A stretch of 64,000 nt of DNA from Candidatus Methylomirabilis lanthanidiphila (GTDB taxonomy: Bacteria > Methylomirabilota > Methylomirabilia > Methylomirabilales > Methylomirabilaceae). Positions 19,694 to 28,791 of this stretch are shown here, piece after piece; within the stretch, counting starts at the first letter, position 1; every line of letters starts with the position of its first letter. Below the pieces are notes generated by a model, which was not told the DNA's origin, made no database searches, and worked only from the letters and a program-made list of their open reading frames with translations. The position numbers and the translations under genes are program-made. The DNA lies in NCBI GenBank assembly GCA_902196205.1, contig CABIKM010000021.1, positions 1 through 64,000 on the forward strand, written 5' to 3'.

Positions 19694-20649
19694 TTGCCGA
19701 TCGAGGCCGACAGGTGCTGCAAATCGAGGCCGAAGCTATTCTGGCCTTGATCCCGAAACTTGATGCGCGGTTTGACCGGGCCGTGGCGATCCTCCGAGAT
19801 TGCCGGGGCCGGGTCGTACTGACCGGTATGGGCAAGTCCGGCTCGGTGGCGCAGAAGATCGCCTCGACGTTAGCCAGCACCGGGACCCCTGCGTTCTTTC
19901 TTCACCCCGCCGAGGGGGGGCATGGCGACCTGGGAATGCTGGTTCGCGGCGATGTTGTCATTGCGATCTCGAACAGCGGTGAGACAGACGAACTGGTCGG
20001 CTTACTCCCCGCGATCAAACGACTTGGTCTCATGCTGATCGCGCTGGTCGGTGATCCCGCTTCCACCCTCGCCAGGCAAAGCGATGTCGCTATCGATGTC
20101 GGTGTCGCGAAAGAGGCCTGTCCACTGGCATTGGCGCCTACCGCCAGCACCACCGCCGCCCTGGCTATGGGCGATGCCCTTGCGGTAGCCCTGCTCGAGC
20201 AGCGCGGCTTCACTGAGGCCGACTTTGCCCTCCTGCATCCGGCCGGCAGCCTGGGACGGCGACTGCTGTGGCGAGTACAGGACCTCATGCACATCGGCGA
20301 GCAGCTTCCCGTCATCGGACAGCATGCGCTCATGCGTGACGCGCTTGTCGAGATCTCGCGAAAGCGGCTCGGGATGACCGCTGTCGTCGATGAGGCGGGG
20401 ATGTTGACCGGGATCATCAGTGATGGCGACCTTCGACGGGCGCTCCAAAACGGAATCGATCTGCTGCAGCGGCAGGTGAAGGATTGTATGACGGCGCACC
20501 CCAAAACCATTAACAGGGACGCGCTTGCGGCTCAGGCGCTCGAGATGATGGAACGGCACGCGATCACCTCGCTGCTCAGTGTCGATCCCGAGGGAAGACC
20601 GGAAGGGGTCATCCATCTGCACGATCTCCTACGAGCTGGGGTGGTATGA
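19690..20649 (+). CDS. kdsD: D-arabinose 5-phosphate isomerase
   Basis: The enzyme converts ribulose 5-phosphate to arabinose 5-phosphate, the substrate of KdsA. The 319-residue protein has an N-terminal SIS domain (GRVVLTGMGKSG, STGTPAFFLHPAEGGHGD, ISNSGETDEL). Two C-terminal CBS domains follow, with ALVEISRKRLGMTAVVD and GIISDGDLRRAL. The ATG overlaps the stop of the fused ligase gene, indicating translational coupling. Length and domain order are those of KdsD/GutQ proteins. Confidence 0.95.
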   Translation: MIADRGRQVLQIEAEAILALIPKLDARFDRAVAILRDCRGRVVLTGMGKSGSVAQKIASTLASTGTPAFFLHPAEGGHGDLGMLVRGDVVIAISNSGETDELVGLLPAIKRLGLMLIALVGDPASTLARQSDVAIDVGVAKEACPLALAPTASTTAALAMGDALAVALLEQRGFTEADFALLHPAGSLGRRLLWRVQDLMHIGEQLPVIGQHALMRDALVEISRKRLGMTAVVDEAGMLTGIISDGDLRRALQNGIDLLQRQVKDCMTAHPKTINRDALAAQALEMMERHAITSLLSVDPEGRPEGVIHLHDLLRAGVV

Positions 20650-20661
20650 GAAGGGAGCGCG

Positions 20662-20775
20662 GGGTAGGGGCGGGTTTGAAGCCCGCCCGTACAGGGTGCA
20701 AGGCAAATTCCCCCTCAGTCCAAGAAATTCTTCAGATCCCCCCTTTAACAAAGGGGGGTACGGGGGGATTTGGGA
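20662..20775. repeat. Two adjacent intergenic repeats before the GT39 gene
   Basis: First is a GGGCGGGTTTGAAGCCCGCCC palindrome with TACAGGGTGCAAGGC. Next comes CCCCCCTTTAACAAAGGGGGG with a GGGGGATTTGGG tail, the same family as at 7385-7475. An in-frame ATG at 20646 reads through both, producing a false 43-residue extension. Confidence 0.8.
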
Positions 20776-22385
20776 TGGGGGGATTTCTGGAAAAAGAGTG
20801 GCTGGCCTCAGGTATGCTGCTCGCCTGGACCATTTTCGTCTATTACTCGTATCTGGGGACACCGCTCAGAGGCGACGAAGGGATGTATGCGGCAATCGCG
20901 CGGAGGATGGTCCGCACCGGGGACTGGCTGCAGCTTGTCTATGAGGGGCGCCCCTACTTCAATAAACCTCCGTTACATTTCTGGCTGATGGCGCTCTCCC
21001 TTGTCGCGTGGGGGCCGACGGAGTTTGCCGTACGATTTCCGTCGGCGACCTTTGGGGCCGGGACAGTGTTCCTGGTGTACGTCAGCGGAAAGCTGCTGTT
21101 TGACCGGCGGCTCGGCATGATTGCGGCGTTCATTACGACCTCTACGCTTTCCGCTGTCTGGCACGCCCATCAAGCACGATTCGACGTGGAGCTGGCGTTT
21201 TGGATGAATCTGGCATTCTTCACCTTTTATCTGGCGTACCGCGGGGGCGGACGTCGTCTCGGCTATCTCTGTGTCGCTGCCCTGTCAATGGCCGTAGCCA
21301 CCATGCTCAAAGGTCCCGTGGGCGTCCTCCTGCCTGGCGTCATAGCCTGTGCGTTTGTGGTGATCACGCGGCGATCCAAGGTTCTCGCAGAGATCCCGTA
21401 CCTGCTGATCGGCCTGGCAATCTTTCTGCTCGTCACCGTACCCTACTATCTGAGCCTGGGTGAAACATTCAACCGACACTTCTTTCTCGAGGAAAATCTC
21501 ACCCGCGTCTTCCATGCGCCGAACGCGCCGTTTCTCTATCTCGGGATGATCGTGACCGGATTTTTCCCCTGGAGCCTCTTTCTGCCCTGCGCCGGTCTGT
21601 ATCTCTGGAAGTCGCGTTCCCGTCCTCTCGATGAATCGGACCTGCTGCTCCGCGTCTGGTCCATCGGATTTTTCGTGCTCCTGAGTCTGCCGGCGGGGAA
21701 GGCCGAACGATTTCTGGTGTATCTTATCCCGCCCTTTGCCCTGTTAACGGCCAGATATTGGGATGATCTGCTCCGGTATACACGCGCATTGTCGGTCACG
21801 GAGGCTCGTCTGCTCAGGATCGCGGCCTGCCTTCTGGGCCTGGTCGGCGTAGTGGGGGCGTTTGTCGGCCCTCAACTCATTCGGTTGCGATTTGTTATCC
21901 CCGATGATGTGTGGCCTATCCCCCTCATGCTGCTCCTCGGTATCGGGTGCATGGCTGTTCTGTATGCCGCCTGCCGGTGTCAACCGTCGACGATCTTTTC
22001 GAGCGTGATGACGGTTGCCATTGTGATGACCATCGGTCTTGTTCAGTACTTTTATCCTGTGCTTGCCAGATACGAATCCGCCAAGGCGATCGCCCGGCAG
22101 GTCCATGCGGTTGTGGGCGACTCCCCGCTGGTGATTTATCATCCTGGCCGGTCGTTGGGCGAGGATATCCTGTATTACCTCGATCGCCCATCGCCGGTGC
22201 CGGAACTGCAGACCCCGGATGAGATCTACGCGGCTTTCGAGGCCGCGCGGCCGATCTTCGGTCTCCTGAGTAAAAGCGGCTTCGAAGAGCTTGAACGTCG
22301 AGGTCATCTTCCGGTTATGGTTCTCGCGGATCATTCATACCGCCAACGAGACTTTGTCCTGGTGACCAACCGGGCACAGCTCTAA
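20775..22385 (+). CDS. Family 39 glycosyltransferase (ArnT-like), integral membrane
   Basis: The 536-residue protein has an N-terminal membrane helix followed by the catalytic loop LRGDEGMYAAIARRM and NKPPLHFWL, the hallmark of polyprenyl-phosphate sugar:acceptor transferases such as ArnT and PMT. About ten further helices follow. It likely moves a sugar from undecaprenyl phosphate to lipid A or a glycan on the periplasmic side. ATG 20775 is preferred because upstream codons are repeat sequence. It sits between kdsD and kdsC, in keeping with LPS modification. The sugar is unknown. Confidence 0.85.
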   Translation: MGGFLEKEWLASGMLLAWTIFVYYSYLGTPLRGDEGMYAAIARRMVRTGDWLQLVYEGRPYFNKPPLHFWLMALSLVAWGPTEFAVRFPSATFGAGTVFLVYVSGKLLFDRRLGMIAAFITTSTLSAVWHAHQARFDVELAFWMNLAFFTFYLAYRGGGRRLGYLCVAALSMAVATMLKGPVGVLLPGVIACAFVVITRRSKVLAEIPYLLIGLAIFLLVTVPYYLSLGETFNRHFFLEENLTRVFHAPNAPFLYLGMIVTGFFPWSLFLPCAGLYLWKSRSRPLDESDLLLRVWSIGFFVLLSLPAGKAERFLVYLIPPFALLTARYWDDLLRYTRALSVTEARLLRIAACLLGLVGVVGAFVGPQLIRLRFVIPDDVWPIPLMLLLGIGCMAVLYAACRCQPSTIFSSVMTVAIVMTIGLVQYFYPVLARYESAKAIARQVHAVVGDSPLVIYHPGRSLGEDILYYLDRPSPVPELQTPDEIYAAFEAARPIFGLLSKSGFEELERRGHLPVMVLADHSYRQRDFVLVTNRAQL

Positions 22386-22398
22386 AGGAAAAGATGTC

Positions 22399-22995
22399 AT
22401 GTCCATCGACCCTAGACTACAGGAAAAGGCGAAGGCGATACGCCTGCTCATCACGGATGTGGATGGCGTCCTGACCGACGGGCGGATCTTCTACAGCGCC
22501 GACGGGGTGGAGAGCGAGGCCTTCTTTGTGCGGGACGGCCTGGGTCTGCGCATGGCCCGTCAGGCGGGGTTGCTGACGGCAATCCTGACGGGGCGTGTGT
22601 CTGGGGCTGTTGCTCACCGCGCCAAGGAGCTGGGTATCACGGAGATCCACCATGGGGTTCTGGACAAGCTTCATGTCTACGAGATGCTCCTTCAGCGGTA
22701 CGGCCTGACCGATGAGACGGCGGCGTATATCGGTGACGATCTGAACGACCTGCCGGTACTCCGTCGGGCCGGCTTCTCTGCGGCGCCGGCCGATGCCGAC
22801 CCGCAGGTACGAACGACGGTCGCCTTTGTGACGACGCAAGGCGGCGGTCGCGGCGCGGTCCGGGAGGTGATTGATCTGATTCTGAAGGCCCAAGGCCGGT
22901 TGGAGCCGTTCGTTGAAGGACGATGGCCGGGTTCTGAGGAGGAGCGGCCGGGTGGCGGCTTTTTCTTGACAAGCAACAGGGGTATGTTACAGTGA
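22399..22995 (+). CDS. kdsC: Kdo-8-phosphate phosphatase
   Basis: This HAD phosphatase releases Kdo from Kdo-8-phosphate. The 198-residue protein has the nucleophile motif LITDVDGVLTDG, then FFVRDGLGLRMA, the motif II threonine in AILTGR and motif IV in IGDDLNDLPVL. The C1 type with a small cap fits KdsC. The last 25 residues after RLEPFVEG are atypical; a promoter for metK (TTGACA at 22966) is embedded in their codons. It completes the kdsA-kdsD-kdsC set. Confidence 0.93.
   Translation: MSIDPRLQEKAKAIRLLITDVDGVLTDGRIFYSADGVESEAFFVRDGLGLRMARQAGLLTAILTGRVSGAVAHRAKELGITEIHHGVLDKLHVYEMLLQRYGLTDETAAYIGDDLNDLPVLRRAGFSAAPADADPQVRTTVAFVTTQGGGRGAVREVIDLILKAQGRLEPFVEGRWPGSEEERPGGGFFLTSNRGMLQ
22966..22993 (+). 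promoter_or_regulatory. Candidate metK promoter inside the kdsC 3' end
   Basis: TTGACA at 22966-22971 and TACAGT at 22988-22993 have a 16-bp spacer. The transcript would start near 23000, leaving a leader of about 80 bases before metK. I saw no recognisable SAM riboswitch in that leader. Confidence 0.5.
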
Positions 22996-23078
22996 CCGGA
23001 CTGAGACGGGGTCGCGCCGTTTGCGGCTCGTCGTCGGAGCAATAGCGTAGATTGATTGAAGGGGAGGAGGACCGATTC

Positions 23079-24236
23079 ATGCCCAAGATGTATCTGTTTA
23101 CGTCGGAATCGGTGACGGAAGGTCACCCCGACAAAATTGCCGACCAGATCTCTGATGCAGTGCTTGACGCCATCTTCGCACAGGACCCCTATGGCCGCGT
23201 CGCATGCGAAACACTGGTGACGACCGGCTTGGCGTTTGTGGCCGGGGAGATCAGTACCAAGTGTTATGTAGACATCCCGAAGGTGGTCCGCGAAACCATC
23301 AGGGACGTCGGCTATACGAGGGCCAAATACGGTTTTGATTACGAGACCTGCGCCATCATCACCTCCATCCAGGAGCAGTCTGCCGACATCGCGTTGGGGG
23401 TCGATATCCAGGGGGCGGGGGATCAGGGATTGATGTTCGGTTATGCCAGCGATGAGACACCCGAGTTGATGCCGATGCCGATCATGCTGGCCCATAAGCT
23501 GGTCAGGCGGTTGGCCGAGGTTCGGCGCACAGAGATCCTGGATTACCTCCGGCCGGACGGTAAATCGCAGGTCACGGTTGAATATGTCAATGGGAAACCG
23601 AATCGGATCGATTCAGTCGTGATCTCTGCCCAGCACAGCCCGGATGTCTCGTTGAAGCAGATCCGGGAAGACATCGTAGAGCAGGTGATTCTCCCGGTCC
23701 TCCCGCAGGAGCTGGTGGATCTGGAACGGATTCATTACCACATCAATCCGACCGGCCGCTTTGTGACCGGCGGACCGCACGGCGATACGGGGCTGACCGG
23801 CCGGAAGCTGATCGCGGACACCTACGGCGGGGTCGGGAGCCACGGAGGAGGCGCCTTCTCCGGGAAGGATCCGACGAAGGTGGATCGATCCGCGTCGTAC
23901 AATGCCAGATATATTGCGAAGAACTTTGTGGCGGCCGGGCTGGCCAAGAAATGTGAGATCCAACTGGCCTACGCGATCGGGGTCGCCGACCCGGTGTCGG
24001 TGCTGGTGGACAGCAAGGGGACGGGGATCATTCCGGATGAAGAGATGATCAGAATGGTCCCTCTATACTTTGAGCTGACCCCGGCCGGAATGATCAAGGC
24101 GCTCGATCTTCGACGCCCGATCTTTAAGCAGACCGCCGCATACGGCCACTTCGGCCGCACGGAACCTGATTTTACGTGGGAGCGAACCGATAAGGCCGAG
24201 GCGCTGAGACAAGAGGCAGCCAAGCTGGGAGCATAG
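23079..24236 (+). CDS. metK: S-adenosylmethionine synthase
   Basis: The enzyme makes SAM from methionine and ATP. The 385-residue protein begins [19 protein letters not shown] and has [12 protein letters not shown], the [15 protein letters not shown] loop and [16 protein letters not shown], all diagnostic. ATG 23079 follows GGGGAGGAGG, so earlier in-frame starts are rejected. It converges on ahcY across a terminator; together they handle SAM supply and SAH removal. Confidence 0.97.
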   Translation: MPKMYLFTSESVTEGHPDKIADQISDAVLDAIFAQDPYGRVACETLVTTGLAFVAGEISTKCYVDIPKVVRETIRDVGYTRAKYGFDYETCAIITSIQEQSADIALGVDIQGAGDQGLMFGYASDETPELMPMPIMLAHKLVRRLAEVRRTEILDYLRPDGKSQVTVEYVNGKPNRIDSVVISAQHSPDVSLKQIREDIVEQVILPVLPQELVDLERIHYHINPTGRFVTGGPHGDTGLTGRKLIADTYGGVGSHGGGAFSGKDPTKVDRSASYNARYIAKNFVAAGLAKKCEIQLAYAIGVADPVSVLVDSKGTGIIPDEEMIRMVPLYFELTPAGMIKALDLRRPIFKQTAAYGHFGRTEPDFTWERTDKAEALRQEAAKLGA

Positions 24237-24239
24237 AGC

Positions 24240-24312
24240 AGCAGTTAGCCGTCAGCGGTCAGCATTCAGCAAAAGCCCGTTTTAGCTGAGAGCTGAAGGC
24301 TGAATGCTTTTT
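24240..24312. repeat. Heptad array, family D
   Basis: GTCAGCG/TTCAGCA units after the metK stop are followed by complementary AGCTGAG, AGCTGAA and GGCTGAA units. This is the same palindromic plan as other family D arrays. Confidence 0.8.
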
Positions 24313-24323
24313 CCTGCAATAAA

Positions 24324-24357
24324 CGAAACCCCGCAGCGTGCTGCGGGGTTTCGTTTT
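24324..24357. terminator. Bidirectional rho-independent terminator between metK and ahcY
   Basis: A perfect 13-bp stem, CGAAACCCCGCAG (24324-24336) with CTGCGGGGTTTCG (24341-24353), has a 4-base loop and is followed by TTTTC. On the minus strand the hairpin is followed by TTTATT, so it can end both convergent transcripts. Confidence 0.9.
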
Positions 24358-24458
24358 CTGTTCTGGCCCGTCATTCCGTTCTGGACCCACGGATACCAGC
24401 TTCCGCCGGTATGACGAACTCGCGGCAAGCCGAGGGAGAGGTGTGACCCGGGTGCCGA

Positions 24459-25910
24459 TCAATAACGATAATGATCCGGCTTATAGGGACCATCTGGAGA
24501 GACTCCGATATATCTCGCCTGCTTGGGGCTCAACCGGGTTAGTGTGATTCCCAGTTTTTCCAAATGCAGTCGAGCGACTTCCTCATCCAGCTTTTTAGGC
24601 AAGGTGTACACACCTACGGGCCGTGGATTATTCCAAAGATCGATTTGGGCCAAGGTTTGGTTCGTAAATGAATTCGACATGACGAAACTGGGATGACCTG
24701 TGGCACAACCGAGATTGACAAGACGTCCTTGAGCCAGAAGATAGAGGGTATTCCCATTGGGAAGCACATATTTATCAACCTGGGGCTTGATGTTGATGTG
24801 TTGCACACCCGGAAGGGATTTCAACCCGGCTACATCGATTTCGCTGTCGAAATGCCCGATATTGCAAATGATGCTTTCCCCTTTCATCATCATCATGTGA
24901 GCCGTGGTAATGACATCCACGTTACCGGTGGCGGTGACAAAAATATTTCCCACCTTAGCGGCATCCTCCATCACGGTGACTTCAAAGCCTTCCATTGCCG
25001 CCTGCAGGGCGTTGATGGGATCAATTTCAGTCACGATCACGCGCGCCCCGTAACTTCGCATGCTATGTGCGCAACCCTTACCCACATCTCCGTAGCCGGC
25101 GACGACGACCACTTTACCGGCGATCATCACATCGGTCGCGCGTTTGATACCGTCGGCTAATGATTCTCGGCATCCGTACAAATTATCGAACTTGCTCTTG
25201 GTGACACTGTCGTTGACATTAATGGCCGGCACCAATAGTTCCCCTTTTTCCATCATCTGGTATAAACGATGGACGCCGGTGGTGGTTTCCTCCGACACCC
25301 CTTTCCAGTCCTTGACCATGCGAGTCCAAATACCCGGATGGGACTTCAGAGTTTTTTTCAGCAAGTTAAGAATACAGCCTTCCTCTTCGTTTTCCGGTTT
25401 TCGATCCAGAAACGACGCGTCTTGTTCAGCTTTGATTCCCCAATGAATGAGCAACGTGGCATCGCCACCATCATCCACAATAAGCTGGGGCCCCATGGCC
25501 TCACCGTTGTTTCCGGGGTGAACCAGCGCTCTAAACGTGCAGTCCCAATATTCTTCCAAGGTTTCACCTTTCCAGGCGAATACGGGAACTCCCGCTGCGG
25601 CTATGGCTGCTGCCGCATGGTCTTGAGTTGAAAAGATATTGCAAGAGGCCCAGCGAACATCCGCGCCCAGTTCGACCAAGGTTTCGATCAGTACGGCCGT
25701 TTGAATGGTCATATGGAGCGAACCGGTTATCCGGGCGCCTTTGAGAGATTTCAATTTCCCGTACTTTTCACGCACGGCCATCAGGCCGGGCATTTCTTTT
25801 TCAGCAATGTCAATTTCTTTGCGACCAAAATCGGCTAAGGACAAATCCGCCACTTTGAAATCAAGCGAAGAAGGCGAAAGGTGTTTTTCGGTTAACGTCG
25901 GCATATTCAT
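24459..25910 (-). CDS. ahcY: S-adenosylhomocysteine hydrolase
   Basis: The enzyme splits SAH to adenosine and homocysteine. The 483-residue protein has [44 protein letters not shown] and the NAD motif [13 protein letters not shown]. The C-terminus is [10 protein letters not shown], giving the usual KPDHYRY ending. ATG at 25910 follows AAAAGGAC. The upstream in-frame ATG at 25988 is rejected. The codons look more AT-rich than the neighbours, and the long form with an internal insertion suggests acquisition by transfer. Confidence 0.96.
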   Translation of the reverse strand: MNMPTLTEKHLSPSSLDFKVADLSLADFGRKEIDIAEKEMPGLMAVREKYGKLKSLKGARITGSLHMTIQTAVLIETLVELGADVRWASCNIFSTQDHAAAAIAAAGVPVFAWKGETLEEYWDCTFRALVHPGNNGEAMGPQLIVDDGGDATLLIHWGIKAEQDASFLDRKPENEEEGCILNLLKKTLKSHPGIWTRMVKDWKGVSEETTTGVHRLYQMMEKGELLVPAINVNDSVTKSKFDNLYGCRESLADGIKRATDVMIAGKVVVVAGYGDVGKGCAHSMRSYGARVIVTEIDPINALQAAMEGFEVTVMEDAAKVGNIFVTATGNVDVITTAHMMMMKGESIICNIGHFDSEIDVAGLKSLPGVQHINIKPQVDKYVLPNGNTLYLLAQGRLVNLGCATGHPSFVMSNSFTNQTLAQIDLWNNPRPVGVYTLPKKLDEEVARLHLEKLGITLTRLSPKQARYIGVSPDGPYKPDHYRY

Positions 25911-26283
25911 GTCCTTTTCATAAAGAGTGCGAGGCGCCCCTATTTTCGCCCTCACCGGCCGCGCGGAATGCGGTGAAGGGAATTTCATTTATTTGACTTG
26001 ATTTGTTTGATAAGGCGTGACTTCTGATGGGGAAGTATACGCAGCAACGGACTTGTAGGTCAAGGCAATATTGGCCACACAGATTCCTGGAATGTGGGGA
26101 CGTAAGAGGTTCAAAGTTCAACGTGCAAGGTTCAAAGTTCAACGTGCAAGGTTCAAAGTTCAACGTGCAAGGTTCAACGTGCAACGTTCACGGTTCATGG
26201 TTAATCAGACCACGGAATTCGGTCTTCAGTCTGAATCCTAAACCTTGTACGTTGAACCGTGGACGTTGCACGTTGAACCGTCT
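25911..26283. repeat. Gap with a large palindromic family A heptad array
   Basis: From 26109 about ten GTTCAAA/GTTCAAC/GTGCAAG units run forward. After a unique core near 26200-26240, complementary TTGCACG/TTGAACC units run to 26281. The arms could form a long imperfect hairpin downstream of lptG. The first part (25911-26108) is the ahcY leader and I see no recognised riboswitch there. Confidence 0.8.
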
Positions 26284-27357
26284 TCAACTCTTGACTGTAA
26301 ATATAGAGCTGAGCCCCGCGGCGGTAAAGATGGCATTAGGAAGCCAGGCCGCGACTACCGGGGGTACGACACCGCCTCGCCCTAAAGAGACGCAGAACGA
26401 GTTGAGAATGGAGTAGGCGACGGCGACTACCACACAGGCGCCCGTCCAGGCCATCACGCCTCGCTTACCGGTGCGGAGGGCGAAGGCGATCCCGATCAGG
26501 GCCATTACGAGATTTGTGAAGGCCCCAGCGCCCTTCGCCGCCAGGTCTACCTGATAGCGAATAGAGTTTACCCCGGTTTTGGCCAGCCTCTCGATATACT
26601 CCCGAAGCTCTCCGGAGGTCATCTCCTCCGCTTCTCGCACTACCTGAGCGAGATCAGCGGGCTTTTCTTCGAGGTAGAGCGTGAGACTCGCGAACGAATC
26701 GACCTGATGGGTTCCATTAGGCTTCGTCCACGAAATCTGCCCGTTCTGAAGTTGCCACCGGCCGTCTTGCCATCTGGCTTCCTTCGCGTCGATCCGTCTC
26801 TCCAGTCGAAAATCGGATGTCAGTTCGAAGAGGGTGAGTCCTCGAATGGTGCCGGATGCCGGCTCCAGCAGCGAGATGTGCAAAAACCGATTACCTCTGG
26901 CCCGGTACCAGATATCGTTATTCCTGGTTCGCTGGAAGGGTGAGACCTTCTGCACGTGTACCCGATACGCGTCCAGCGCGCGCTCGTTCATTCGAGGGAT
27001 GATCGACTCGCCAAGGATCAAGGCCGCAACACTCACCACGAAGCCGAGCACCAGGAGCGGGACTACGATACGGAATGCGCTCAGGTGGCCCATCTTCATG
27101 GCCAGCAATTCATTGTTCCGAGCCATGCGTCCGAGGCTGAACAGGGCAGCCAGCAGTACGGCCACGGGCATGACCTGGAACCCAAACCATGGCAGCCTAT
27201 TGACGTAGTACTGGATCACTACCATACCGGACACGTCAAGAAAGCGGGAAAGACGGTCGAACAGATCTACGATGGCGGAGAGCGCAAGAAACACCGCCAA
27301 CGAGAAGATGAATATTCTCAGAAACTCTCCGGCAAGGTAACGATCCAGGATTCGCAT
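26284..27357 (-). CDS. lptG: LPS export ABC transporter permease LptG
   Basis: One of the two membrane subunits of the LptB2FG extractor that lifts LPS from the inner membrane to the Lpt bridge. The 357-residue YjgP/YjgQ-family protein starts MRILDRYLAGEFLRIF. It has three N-terminal helices, a periplasmic jellyroll-like domain of about 150 residues (DIWYRARGNRFLHIS, DAKEARWQDGRWQL) and three C-terminal helices. The DIWYR-type start of the periplasmic domain favours LptG over LptF. It lies 40 bp after lptF. Confidence 0.9.
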   Translation of the reverse strand: MRILDRYLAGEFLRIFIFSLAVFLALSAIVDLFDRLSRFLDVSGMVVIQYYVNRLPWFGFQVMPVAVLLAALFSLGRMARNNELLAMKMGHLSAFRIVVPLLVLGFVVSVAALILGESIIPRMNERALDAYRVHVQKVSPFQRTRNNDIWYRARGNRFLHISLLEPASGTIRGLTLFELTSDFRLERRIDAKEARWQDGRWQLQNGQISWTKPNGTHQVDSFASLTLYLEEKPADLAQVVREAEEMTSGELREYIERLAKTGVNSIRYQVDLAAKGAGAFTNLVMALIGIAFALRTGKRGVMAWTGACVVVAVAYSILNSFCVSLGRGGVVPPVVAAWLPNAIFTAAGLSSIFTVKS

Positions 27358-27374
27358 GGAGGCTCTCGCCTTAC

Positions 27375-27455
27375 CTTCAGCCTTCAGCCGTTACGGCTCA
27401 CCAAGGCTTTTTCCTGCTGAACGCTGACCGCTGATAGCTGAACGCTGTTTTTATC
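27375..27455. repeat. Heptad array, family D, between lptF and lptG
   Basis: CCTTCAG units and complementary CGCTGAT/AGCTGAA units span the gap and the last codons of lptF, which therefore end AFSYQRSAFSRKKPW. Confidence 0.8.
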
Positions 27456-28675
27456 ATCGATTGAAGTCTGGCGGGTAGAACAGCTTCGCGGCCCTCCGCA
27501 AGAACCAGGCTGATGGCGATCACACCCAGGGTGAGGTTCGGGAACCATATGCCGATGGCGGGCTCGATTCGTCCACGGGCTCCAAGGCTTTCGCCGGTCG
27601 CCAGCAGGATATAGTAAAATACGGCAAACGCCACACTGAGGGCGAGGCTGACGCCGCGGCTGGCCTTCTTGATCCGGATGGCAAGCGGTGCGCCTATCAT
27701 ACTCAGGATGAGGCAGGCAATCGGGAGCGCAAATTTCTTGTGCAGTTCTACCTGCAGCGGCCAGGCCTTGCCTCCGTCCTTGGTCAGTCGCGCAATCTCC
27801 GTTTGGAGCTCCTCGATATTCATCTCTTTACTCTGTCTTACACGCGCCACGGTCTCGGCAAGGGTGCCGCCCAGGATCTGAAGATCGTAGGTTTCGAAAT
27901 CCAGATTTCGATACCGGGCCGGATCGTCGCGTGAGCTGACCTGGAGCGTCCCTTTCGACAGTTGAAGACCGACCGGCGGCTCTGCGTCATCATTCTTATT
28001 GAGCAATTTGCCTTCCTGGGCGATGATGAGATGCTGATCGGCCTGGCTTCGTTGGTCGATAATCAGGACACCGTGAAACGTGCCGTCCCGTTTGTCTGAG
28101 CGATCCACGTAAATGGCAAGCCCTGGATATTCGGTATTGAATATCCCCTCCTCTAGTACGGCAAGAGCTTGGGTATGATAGAGCTCATGCGTTAACGTCT
28201 TGAAGGCCCGTGTGCTGCTGGGCTGAACCAGCGCGCTGATCCACAGGGTAGCGAGTGTGGCGACGACACCGAAGAGGACCCCTGGCGCCATCAGGCGGTA
28301 CAAACTCAGACCGCTCGCCTTGAGCACAATCGCCTCACCCTCGGATGAGACCCGGCCGTACGTTGCGAAGACGGCCAACAATACGGACATCGGGATCGTT
28401 ACCGTCAGTGAAAAGGGCAGCACATAGGCGATGAGACGAAAGACAACTCCAACGGGCGCCCCTTTATTAATGATGAGATCCATGAGGCGCATCATCTGAT
28501 CCATCAGCAGGACAAAGGTAAAGGTCCCGATGCCGAGCGCGAAGGAGGCCGCCATCTCTTTCAGCAGATGTCGATCGATCAAACAGAATGGGCGCAGCCG
28601 TCTGGTGAAAACGGTCGTCCCGTTGGGCCGAGGGGCAGGGAACGAAGTGTGCGGCGGACCGTGCAGTTGTTGCAT
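27398..28675 (-). CDS. lptF: LPS export ABC transporter permease LptF
   Basis: Partner permease of LptG in LPS extraction. The 425-residue protein has LIDRHLLKEMAASFALGI at its first helix, the YVLPFSLTVTIPMSVLLA segment, a periplasmic domain with GLAIYVDRSDKRDG, and C-terminal helices. About 35 residues before LIDRH are unusual; a TTG at 28582 could be the real start, but the upstream ATG is kept. The last 17 residues derive from a family D array, beyond the normal end. Confidence 0.88.
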   Translation of the reverse strand: MQQLHGPPHTSFPAPRPNGTTVFTRRLRPFCLIDRHLLKEMAASFALGIGTFTFVLLMDQMMRLMDLIINKGAPVGVVFRLIAYVLPFSLTVTIPMSVLLAVFATYGRVSSEGEAIVLKASGLSLYRLMAPGVLFGVVATLATLWISALVQPSSTRAFKTLTHELYHTQALAVLEEGIFNTEYPGLAIYVDRSDKRDGTFHGVLIIDQRSQADQHLIIAQEGKLLNKNDDAEPPVGLQLSKGTLQVSSRDDPARYRNLDFETYDLQILGGTLAETVARVRQSKEMNIEELQTEIARLTKDGGKAWPLQVELHKKFALPIACLILSMIGAPLAIRIKKASRGVSLALSVAFAVFYYILLATGESLGARGRIEPAIGIWFPNLTLGVIAISLVLAEGREAVLPARLQSMIKTAFSYQRSAFSRKKPW

Positions 28676-28722
28676 TTGATAAATTGTAGTGAAGAGAGCG
28701 TGCCAAGTAAATATAATTCGCT

Positions 28723-28751
28723 TGATAGAGTCTCGGTGAGGTTGTTATAAA
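28723..28751 (+). promoter_or_regulatory. Sigma-70 promoter of the CPBP protease gene
   Basis: TTGATA at 28723-28728 and TATAAA at 28746-28751 are 17 bp apart, near consensus. Transcription would start near 28758, about 35 bases before the ATG at 28792, with GAGG at 28781. Confidence 0.65.
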
Positions 28752-28791
28752 GGCGCGAACACGAGACGAGTCAGACCGTGGAGGTTCCTGA

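Noticed and set aside
22994-23078. SAM riboswitch before metK
   Set aside because: The leader is only about 80 bases and I could not match any SAM-I, II or III core. An RNA covariance search would settle it.
25911-26080. SAH riboswitch before ahcY
   Set aside because: The minus-strand leader lacks the conserved SAH-aptamer core as I know it; a covariance search would settle it.
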